Source: Pseudozyma flocculosa PF-1 (Eukaryota > Basidiomycota > Ustilaginomycetes > Ustilaginales > Ustilaginaceae). From it: a DNA stretch of 64,000 nt. Positions 53,301 through 60,691 of this stretch are shown here, in pieces. Each line of letters starts with the position of its first letter. The first letter of the stretch is position 1. The DNA lies in NCBI RefSeq assembly GCF_000417875.1, contig NW_006920874.1, forward strand, positions 726,817 through 790,816, written 5' to 3'. The notes under the pieces were generated by a model. The model was not told the origin of the DNA. It ran no database searches and saw only the letters and a program-made list of their open reading frames with translations. Both the position numbers and the translations under genes were made by a program.

Positions 53301-54689
53301 GATGGCGCACATTGACTCAACGAGATCGGTGGCAACCTCCTCGGGCAGATGCACGCCGATGGGGACATAGTCCTTGAGCACAGCGAGCAGGCTGTCCTTG
53401 TACGGCTCCATGACAGTTACGAGCTGCTTGCGGGCCATGATTTCTTCTCCCAGAAGCGCCTTTGCCTGCACCTCGAAGTTGTCGATGGCAAACTGGTACC
53501 GGTCGGACGGTTGCGTACGCTGGGCATAGCGGGTGAAGAAGTGGCAGTCCCGCACGATGGCGGTGAGACGGCGACCTTGCTTGTTGCTGACGGTGAGGAT
53601 CTTGGGAAAGGACTGGCGATGCGACTTGATCAGCCTCGTCGTGCGCACAATGGCCCTGGCCGTCCTCACTCGCAAAGAAAGCGGCATGCGCTCCATGTGG
53701 CAGATGGATCGATAGGCGGACCAGACCTTGCTGAGGGCATCAGAGAGCCTCTCGCGGAGATCGTGGTGGTGCTTTTTGGGCAAAGTGGGAAGCTCGTCGA
53801 GGGCGCGATTCAGCGCATCGTATCTCCGAGCGTTGACCTGCGGGTCGACACCAGATGAGCTGGGCTGTAGCGGGGCGATCCAGTGTTCCAGGCGCTTGGC
53901 GGCTTGGGGGTCAAAGTCGAGTGGTTCCGTCTCGGCCTCCCAGCGCGCGTCGTCCAGGTGGTCATGCGGTCCCTCGGTCGATGGCCCCGGTTCAGGCGAG
54001 GCGGAAGCCGCCGCTTCCGCCGCGACGGCCGCAGCCCCGAGTTGCTGTCGTCCTTCGGCCTCGATCGGCTGGTCCCGACCATCACCTTCGTACAGGCCTT
54101 CAGCCAGCCCCTCGGCAGAAGAGGATGGTGATTGGCCCGTAGCCGAAGTCGAAGCAAGCCTGCGCTGCTGGAGCTGTCTCGGGGCGGCCGCTGCGCTTCC
54201 GACAGAGCGAGGCGACAGGGGGTGCAATTGGTGGCGGCACGGCCGCTTGATCGCAACTTGTTTAGAGCAGGAGCACGGAGCGGACAGTTCGGTCCATGCC
54301 TGTGACCGTGTGCCTTGGCACGAGGACGATGCCGGATTGGCTATTGGCAGCGGGCAGAGCATCTCGAAAAGCGGGTCGCTTTCCGAAGCCGCCTGTTTCA
54401 CGGCTCTACGGATAAGCGAGCGTTGCTGGCGGTGAGAGCGGCCAGGCCCGGAGCTGGAAACAGCGTGAGGACCGGGAGCCAGGGCCTTCTCGGTGGCAAG
54501 GAGCGTTCGCGAGAGCTGGGCAGCAGCCGCCCAGACAAGGTATCGAAGACCATCGTGGGAGCTCTGGCCAGCGACAAGAGGCGGTCGCATGGCCAAGACG
54601 CTCCCGGCGGCAAAGCCCCGACCTTGCGACGCCCGGGCGAGGAATGGGCGACACCTGTCGTTGAACGCACAGTCGGGCGGGATGTCCAT
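50307..54689 (-). CDS. Pentatricopeptide-repeat protein, probably mitochondrial
   Basis: A single exon of 1460 residues from the ATG at 54689. PPR proteins bind organellar RNA and control its processing or translation. Clear PPR helices run from about residue 735 to 1150, for example VPDVLMLNSLLELYARGSD, VRPDAYTYTILVHLFALRRD, VEPNVVTWTALLNAYVESSS, LRPSVATYNTLLKAYVKRA and IEPSAITWSAIVSSYANSD, each spaced by about 35 residues. The N-terminal 180 residues are basic and Ser/Ala-rich; a presequence-like RRLASTS lies near residues 175-182. In-frame ATGs at 54590 and 54362 (residues 34 and 110) are alternative starts, and the latter would put the RRLAST motif at about residue 67. The C-terminus is highly charged, with acidic and Ser-rich linkers and a final basic helix. 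It diverges from YAF9. Confidence 0.92.
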   Translation of the reverse strand: MDIPPDCAFNDRCRPFLARASQGRGFAAGSVLAMRPPLVAGQSSHDGLRYLVWAAAAQLSRTLLATEKALAPGPHAVSSSGPGRSHRQQRSLIRRAVKQAASESDPLFEMLCPLPIANPASSSCQGTRSQAWTELSAPCSCSKQVAIKRPCRHQLHPLSPRSVGSAAAAPRQLQQRRLASTSATGQSPSSSAEGLAEGLYEGDGRDQPIEAEGRQQLGAAAVAAEAAASASPEPGPSTEGPHDHLDDARWEAETEPLDFDPQAAKRLEHWIAPLQPSSSGVDPQVNARRYDALNRALDELPTLPKKHHHDLRERLSDALSKVWSAYRSICHMERMPLSLRVRTARAIVRTTRLIKSHRQSFPKILTVSNKQGRRLTAIVRDCHFFTRYAQRTQPSDRYQFAIDNFEVQAKALLGEEIMARKQLVTVMEPYKDSLLAVLKDYVPIGVHLPEEVATDLVESMCAILDAMIARDQNARFRAAKLQEHPVEELKPSVGLVPSEPVNAGERAKPAPSRQASMLVWLLKNPHAFALVNSRSVKHAGARFGEFMSAVDDPVEMLEKAIGDADWASLGPSTAATQLMLAFFHSSVNLTAIDVYRNATRRGARIDEAAARYALRLSVFQEDTVTTEALIRLITQNMARAAKLGWRENRHLSPSTIATIAMFRARHAQIEKMEQSLAELERQAPDPDYARNVARQARLESIIARGDLQGCRAEMAKVYDVDGLGAESDAPSAKARPDRAYFFSLLRCCNNADDVESAVKCWEEMLEADVVPDVLMLNSLLELYARGSDVDSALQLFESMREWGVRPDAYTYTILVHLFALRRDTEGAIHAVKAMVADRVEPNVVTWTALLNAYVESSSWDATIGLFRWMQNNPKRSLRPSVATYNTLLKAYVKRAIPIQTVMSTATDMRRLGIEWNEYTFALVLQSACDAGLMIIAEEIFTQAEARLPPPPGLRAGQGANLYHFTIMINGYLRWGNNEEAKEYFNELQDRGIEPSAITWSAIVSSYANSDNEDNFHLARTLVTQLVSDEVVRGLQRPKWKSPAVRQGPPYENMFMPLLVAHGRRGEIDEAEETADSLMSTGSGLSLYTLTALLDAYRRAGEVDKAMQLYDTMYEQVLRDTNIDLSRMFTDAEDLREQMQTQRDGSRRPGFSLETSHNVDPARRSMLCMPISIMIQLLSAAGRHDEIAQIWSRAKRDGFAFDPHNWNNLATAMARAGQLEEAMMVIERVLHHPVPDYRGRKSRDDRFRTIAPEEFDDDEDIEQGSEHRSEHSIRFSQEDDPLSMKDLYPSYLYNGEDRTASPANPPNRRHEYRFRDDPHTPLPFDPNEDVKLEDGGATDGQASNAASPSSAKSRRERERETQRRAAAVRNMTQHLYDHNAFEMTLNPWFAHFETLQVVTDELDRLRFGEGQVGWRTANTLLTKHKVAAHILAQHRKKVEAIEEAKRLKAQRSAGRDLSRSA

Positions 54690-55666
54690 ACGTCAGCTAT
54701 CTCGCCCGCCTGGCACGCGAGGACGGCGCGGAAGCCATTGCGGCAGAGGCATGCTATATACCCACTGACGGACCCGGAACGAGACAGAACGGCTACCGTT
54801 GGGCAGACATGCACCAAGCGAGCGGCGAAAAGTTTGTTCGGCCAGGTTGGAAGGCAGAAGAGTCGCTCCAGCCGGGGTGTCTCAGAAGATGACGACGTGA
54901 AAGGGCAAGGTGGATGGGGCGGTATCGCGATCCTGACGAGGCGGCGGTTTGGCGGGGAGGAGAGAAAAGAGCGCGCGCCTGTGTGCCTCCAGAGTCGGGG
55001 AGAGGATTTCGGCTTTTCCTCTTTCGCGGTGGCGAGAGGATATCGGAAGCAATGCCGACAACGCAAAGAGTCAGCTGGCAGCCGCCAGAATGAAGAGCAG
55101 GGGATTGGAGCGAATGACCGCGAAAGCAAGTGGCAGGCGGGCAAGGGAGAGTGCGGTGGCAAAATGAGGAGCGGTGTCAGGCCGAGGGGATTGGGGCTAG
55201 TGTTGGTGATGATGAGGACGATGGGGGTGGCCGTGGCGACGGAAAGGGTCGACGAGGAGGTTGGCAAGGGTGCCACACGATGTGCTGACGGTGATGGGCC
55301 ACCCGCCGACCCAGAGTTGGTTTCTTCCCGACAGCGGCCCGCCGATTTTTTTGCCTCGATCTCCACTTGGCTGAGCAAAGCACCCAGAGAGAGGCCTGGC
55401 TTGCCTCGACCGCGACCCCGACCTCGACTGCGACCTCGGTTGGGCGGAGCCGGCTGCTGGCTTTTCTCGGAAAACGGGCCAACGGGTTGGCTTGACGTGG
55501 CCTGGCTTTGGGGTCCAAAAGTTCCCGCTTTCCTCGACAGCTGCGAGCCTGCTTGTCGAGCGACCATCCTCGCCCTCTTTGCATCTTCTTTCTCTTTTGT
55601 CCCGACACCCTCAGATCCAGCGCGGAAGGAACAGCGAGCTCGTCAGCCGATATCGAACGGCCGGTC
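54690..55666. promoter_or_regulatory. Divergent promoter region PPR / YAF9
   Basis: 977 bp between the two start codons. A TATATA lies at 54755-54760, about 66 bp before the PPR ATG. A T-rich run (GATTTTTTTGCC) lies near 55344-55355, and the last 150 bp before the YAF9 ATG are pyrimidine-rich. Long frames cross this region on both strands (54315-55715 plus, 54398-55567 minus), but they overlap each other and look like random GC-rich frames. Confidence 0.5.
54755..54760 (-). promoter_or_regulatory. Possible TATA element of the PPR gene
   Basis: TATATA, self-complementary, about 66 bp upstream of the PPR start codon on the minus strand. The spacing is short, so it might instead support one of the downstream in-frame ATGs. 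Weak evidence. Confidence 0.25.
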
Positions 55667-57253
55667 ATGTCCAACAAACGCATCCGCGGCATCGCCATCC
55701 ACCGGCCCATTCTAATTGGCTCCACCTCGACCCCGCTCACCCCTGCCGAGAAGCTCACCGCCCCGCCAGACCACACCCACAAGTGGACCGTCGCTGTCCG
55801 CAGCGCCGCCTCCCATCCTCTACCCTCGCTCTCCACCATCTCCGGTCTCAACGCTTCGTCTGGGCTCAAACAAGGGGATGAGGTCTCCACGATGAATGCT
55901 GCTGCTGCAGCGGCAGCGGCGGCAGCGGGAACCGTACTCGGCTCGTCCCAAGCCTCGCCAGGCGCGGGCACTACGCCTGCACCTGCATCCTTGACTGCCG
56001 GGATAGCAACACGAGGCAAAGAGCTCGAAGTCGACTACCATCGCCTCGTCGGAGGCAAGGACGACATCTCGCACTTCGTTCGTCGGGTGCAGTTCAAGCT
56101 CCACGACACTTACACTCAGCCTACGCGGAGTGAGTCCGGATGGCTTCGCCGTGGCGATCGCGCGCCAGTCTTTCCAAAGGTCCTGTCGTCGCCGCTCTCG
56201 CAGAGACGATGATGTGCTGACATTGCGCCGATCTCGCCGCACGCCGTGCCTCCTCAGACATCGACAAGCCGCCCTTCAGTGTGACAGAGACCGGGTGGGG
56301 AGAGTTCGAGATCCAGGTCAAGATCTTCTTCGTCCCCGACGCCAACGAGAAGCCGGTCACCGTCTTTCACCATCTCAAGCTGCACCCTTGGCTCAACATG
56401 CTGGCGCCTTCGACTCAATCCGACGGTGTCGCAGGCAGCGCTGGCCAGGCGGTACAATCGGGCAGCGGTGCCGCCGCAACTGCAGCCAACGCCGGCACTA
56501 CCTCCGCGCCTGACACTGGCAACGGGCAAGTAGATGCCGCCGCATCCGCCGATGTGGGGATGGTCGATGCGAACGGGCCCTCGAATGCAGGTGAAGGAGC
56601 TCCGTCATCCTCAGGTCACGGCTCTCAGCCGGCTGCGACTGCCATCGCCGCATCTGCCCCGTCAGCCACCAACGTCCCCACGGCCGCTCCACCTGCCTTG
56701 CCGCCTGTGGTGCACTCTTGGCAGTATGACGAGATCGTCTTTCCAGAGCCCACGGAAGCGTTCTATGAGGTCTTGATCGCCAACCCCCCTACGCCGTGAG
56801 TGGCTTTGGCGTCGGCATGCGGGCCTTGGTGCGAGATTGGGGCGACGACTGACCGACCTGACCTGCGTCATCTTTTGTCCTTTGCCATTGAACAGGCTGC
56901 CAGTGACCTCTGCTCAGGCGTTCTCGGACCCGTCGGCCTACCGGTCGTATCAGTCCGCCCTCGATGACTCGGCATCCAAGGTTGCTGTCTCCTCCAAGCA
57001 GCCTCTGTTGCCTCCCCACCCGCTGCACGCCCCCACTGGCTACCTATTCGACGCGTTGTCGCAAGAGGCGCAGCAGGCCGAGAGCGACCGACTGGACATG
57101 GCCCGGATCAGCGCGGTCAAGGAGCTGGAGCGGGGACGTGAGCGGCTGATCAAGGCCGAGAGGGCGCTCAAGGAGGCCAGAAATCGCCTCAACTCGCTCC
57201 CCTCTACATCCTCAGCTGAAGGCGCGGCAGTGCCCTCTGCCACGTCGTCCTGA
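55667..57253 (+). CDS. YAF9: YEATS-domain protein YAF9 (SWR1 / NuA4 subunit)
   Basis: Reads acetylated histones in the SWR1 remodeller and NuA4 acetyltransferase. Exons 55667-56129, 56258-56795 and 56896-57253 (introns 128 and 100 nt, phases 1 and 2) give 452 residues, about twice the yeast length. Signatures: [83 protein letters not shown] and [19 protein letters not shown], then a C-terminal helix ([20 protein letters not shown]) like the yeast coiled coil. The extra length comes from two Ala/Ser/Pro-rich insertions. One, of about 85 residues, sits inside the YEATS domain after TVAVR and includes a poly-Ala run. The other, of about 100 residues, follows HPWLNM. The aromatic-cage region (GWGEF) is intact. 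Confidence 0.96.
55891..55929 (+). repeat. Poly-alanine coding tract in YAF9
   Basis: A run of GCT/GCA/GCG codons encodes about 11-12 alanines inside the insertion that interrupts the YEATS domain. The codons are mixed, so it is an old or selected tract rather than a pure microsatellite. Confidence 0.75.
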
Positions 57254-58454
57254 GCTGGAGGCGGCAGCCCAGGCCAGCCCGATCCCGTGCCGAGACTATT
57301 GTACTTGTACCGTGTCATTCCACCCCACCCCGCTTCGTCGTTGCAAGCTGCACCGTTCGAAGGGGCCCTGTACCACCACAGACATTCATTCGTAGCACCG
57401 CTCCCCACGCCGGTCGACAACGCATCGCCCACCGGTTCTTCTGTCCAATCCGCAAGGGGGACCCCGGCGCTTGCCACCCACCGGATGTTGCGTTGCCCAC
57501 GACATCGACGAGATAGCGAGTCTGAGTTGGGCAACCGATGGCACAACAGACACGATACAGGTTGCCTTTCGCCGCATTGTCGGACGATCTGGCCGTGCCA
57601 TGCACCAGGTGACACAGGGACAAGCCGAACGTCGACCCGGTCTCGTTGCAGAGCGTCAGACCTCACCGTGACTCGTCCAAAAACGGCATGACCTGCGCAG
57701 ACTCGGCTTCGGGCACAACGACAATCTGTGGCGATGCCGGCTACCCGTTGTTGCACCGAGCAGTCTTGCCCTCCTTCCAACGCAGCCAGCCCGTATCAGG
57801 GCGCGTGTCTCGCTCCCTCGACCGGTGATGTGGCAAAAGCTCTCCCCCTTTGGCCGAGGTCGTGGGGCGGTTGCACTGCGGTGGCGTTCCTGGCACACTG
57901 CCGCCACAAGGGGCCGAAGAGCGCCCACCTTGACTCTGAGCCGCAGCAGTACGCCGATATGCAAGAGGCCGGACAGGACGGCACGGTCTGCGCCCCACCT
58001 CACTTCGGGCCGATCACTACTTACTCGGCCTCGAGCTCGAGCCTCCGCTCGGGGCTGTGCACTGGCTCCGGCGCTCGAGGTGACGGTCTATAAAAGGTGG
58101 GTTGTTGGGCCGAGCGTCAGCTTTTGAGCCCCCTTATTCCTCTGCCCACTCACCCCCTCTATCCCCTGGCCTTTCATCCACGCCAACCACTCTTTCTCCT
58201 CATCCCCTGCCTCTCTTCGAAACACTTGCCTACTTGGCACCCCCTCGACCTCCCTCTGGATTGCTGGCCCGCCACTTCTCCCTTCCAGACACCACTACTC
58301 AGTCTACATCACACGCTCATTCCACCTATCCTCGATTCCAACGCGTTCCACATCCACCCCGACTCTCCGAACATCACTTCCTTGCCACCGACACAAAGCT
58401 ACCGCCTCGACGGCATCCGAGCACTACCGAGACCACCACAAAGACACCGTTGAC
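57254..58454. promoter_or_regulatory. Upstream region of the tyrosinase-like gene
   Basis: No coding frame recognised. A TATA box lies at 58089-58095. From about 58130 to 58450 the + strand is strongly C/T-rich, a typical leader, giving a 5' UTR of roughly 330 nt if transcription starts about 30 bp after the TATA box. Confidence 0.5.
58089..58095 (+). promoter_or_regulatory. TATA box of the tyrosinase-like gene
   Basis: TATAAAA in GC-rich surroundings, 360 bp before the ATG and directly ahead of the pyrimidine-rich leader. Few other genes in the window have so clear a TATA box, which suggests regulated rather than constitutive expression. Confidence 0.5.
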
Positions 58455-60691
58455 ATGCTAATTGTAACGGCTGCTTCCCGCCGCCACTCGACAGGAGTGG
58501 CGGACACCGCTCCCAAACGCCGAGGCCTGCCTGGACTCTTGACCTTCTGCGTCATCGCCCTGATGCTCCTCGCCGCGACGCAGCCTTCGGTGGCCGTGAG
58601 CGGCTTTGAGCGCAGGACTGTCAGGGACATCGGCAAGCACTCGAAGCTCCAGGGACGAAGCGCCAACCTGTCCCCCCTCGAGCTCGCCAGGCGACAGAAC
58701 AAGAAGGTCTCGCCCCTCTGCCAGGAACCGAGCGTCAGGAAGGAGTGGTTCTCCCTCACCGAACAAGAGAGGCAGGACTGGCTGCAATCTTTCAAGCGGT
58801 TGACCATGCCGGGAAACAGCGTCTTGCTGCAGGGAGGCTCGGTCATCGATGACTTTGTCGCGGGGGTGAGTCGGATGGCCCTGGCCCAGCTGCAACACCT
58901 TTCGACGAACGCATGTTGACGTCTCCGCGCCTCTCTGCCTGACACCTGTACCCTTCATTTCGACTCTGCCATCCAACGCTGCATTCGCCGACCAAAGCAC
59001 ATCTATCTCAACCAAAAATGTGAGCGAAGCCGCGTGTTGAAGCATGAGCTCGTTCAACGCCTCCGTCACTTGCGCCGTTGTTCTGTCGCGCTCACACGCT
59101 CCGCGCTCCTGTCCAATCTCCTTTCCCCAATTTGCTTGCCAGTACACTTCAACGGTGGCTTCTTGCCTTGGCACTGTGCCCTCCTGAACATATTTAACAA
59201 GTACATGAGGCTCACCGGCTACAAAGGACCGGAGGTCGTGAGTAAGACGCGCTTCCAATGAGTTTAAGAAGGACGGCGCAGGTTGATTCTGATGCAGCGT
59301 TTTGTCCGCGGTCCGTCGCACCTGGCCGCTTCGAGTCTCAGTACATCGATGTCTTCAGCTTGATCGACGGAAAATACCTGCCGGCTTCGGACGCCTTTGG
59401 TGCGCAGAACTTTGGCGGAGACGGGAAGGGCGGTAGCGTGAGTTGCCTTGCCCAGCGAACAGCGTCTCTCAAGTTCCACGCCAAGCTGCTAACGGAGATG
59501 TACTTGTCATCCATTGCCAACCCGACGCCGAATGCTTCGTCTCGCAGATCCCCGACGGCATCTTCGCCAAAAGTAAGTTCGATCAGAGCACTGTCAGCTT
59601 CTCTGGGCACGCCGTCCTTGTATCGCCCTCGTCCCCGGATGCTGACGCTTCACGAATGAATTTCCCCTCCTCTCCGAACCGCCTCGTTTTGCGCCTGAAA
59701 GTGCGGGGCAACATTTCCGCATCTTCTCAAGACATCAACAAGCCCATCTACTTCCCCGTGGATATCACTAGGAACTTCCAGAAGGACTGGCTGCCGCACA
59801 GCGATGGCACGCCTGGTGCGACGATGGTCACCACCGAGATTCTCGACGACATCTTCAAGCACTGCGACTACGAGACTTACCGACCCCTGCTCGAACAGCT
59901 GCCGCACGGCAGCGTCCATGCGGGCATCGCCGGCACCATGTCCCTTGGAAGTTCGTGAGTAGTGAGGGCGACGAGGCTGTCGAGCTCGCGTGCAACCTCC
60001 ATGTCTCCCGAGCTGACATCCGGGGTACGATGCTGTCCTTCACGTCGTCTCTGGCGTTCGATCCGGCATGCGCGCGACTTCTTCCAGGCCCAACGACGCC
60101 TTCTTTTGGGTGCTGCACGGAACCATGGACTGGGTCTGGCGCAGCCTACAGGAATACTGCGGCGGCAACTACTACGACTATTCCGGACCCAGGCTGCAAG
60201 TGGCATGGAACGGCGAGGGCCCAGGCAAGAACGGTCCCAGAGTCTCGCTCGACGACAAGATCGACTTTGTGGGCCTCGTCACCCCGATCACGGTCCGCGA
60301 CGTCATGCATCCCCGGGAGGGCATCAACTGCTACACCTACGACAGCCTTTACGTCCCGGGCGGTGGTCAAAAGGGCGGCCAGGGCGGTGCCCAGCAGGGC
60401 GGTCAGGGCGGTACTCAGCAGGGCGGTCAGGGCGGTACTCAGCAGGGCGGTCAGGCCGGCAACAACAAGAACAGCGGCCCGCAGCAGCAGCAACAGCCGC
60501 AGCCGCAACAGGGAGGCAATGCGGGCAAAGAACGCGACCCTGGTGGAGACAACGGGGGCGACGACTGGCCTGGCTTTGGTGGTGACGACGACGACAACAG
60601 CGGCGACGACGACGGCAGCGGCGACGACGACGGCAGCGGCGACGACGACGGCAGCGGCGACGACGACGACTATGGCGGCGACAGCTGGTGA
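58455..60691 (+). CDS. Secreted tyrosinase-like copper protein, seven exons
   Basis: Type-3 copper oxidase family. Exons 58455-58865, 58998-59019, 59143-59237, 59342-59437, 59548-59572, 59702-59954 and 60088-60691 join in phase to give 501 residues. A hydrophobic segment at about 25-48 is a signal peptide or anchor. CQEPSVRKEWFSLTEQER is the usual tyrosinase start. CuA ligands are His138, His146 and His155 (HIYLNQKLHFNGGFLPWH); CuB ligands are His285, His289 (PHGSVHAGIAGTM) and His311 (SPNDAFFWVLHGTMD). The normal PYWDW block is replaced by VYIDV (176-180), the residue two before His146 is Lys so no Cys-His thioether is possible, and the first His of the usual HH pair is Leu310. DFVGLVTPITVRDVM and CYTYD follow, then GGQ repeats, a Gln run and an Asp/Gly/Ser tail. 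Phenol oxidation is plausible, not shown. The 59573-59701 intron is also in frame and stop-free. Confidence 0.85.
60374..60460 (+). repeat. 24-bp coding tandem repeat (GGQGGTQQ) in the tyrosinase-like gene
   Basis: Three full units (60374-60397, 60398-60421, 60422-60445) and a partial fourth to about 60460, in frame. Units two and three are identical at the DNA level; unit one differs at a few bases and encodes Ala for Thr. It produces a Gly/Gln-rich linker after the copper domain. Confidence 0.9.
60602..60670 (+). repeat. 18-bp coding tandem repeat (GDDDGS) in the tyrosinase-like gene
   Basis: Three identical units at 60602-60619, 60620-60637 and 60638-60655, then a degenerate fourth (GDDDD) up to about 60670. 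They encode an acidic tail just before the stop. DNA-level identity suggests recent expansion or gene conversion. Confidence 0.9.

Noticed and set aside
54315..55715. 466-codon + frame, with a 389-codon minus frame opposite it, in the PPR/YAF9 divergent region
   Set aside because: The two frames overlap each other on opposite strands, have no recognisable domain, and span the promoters of two sound genes.
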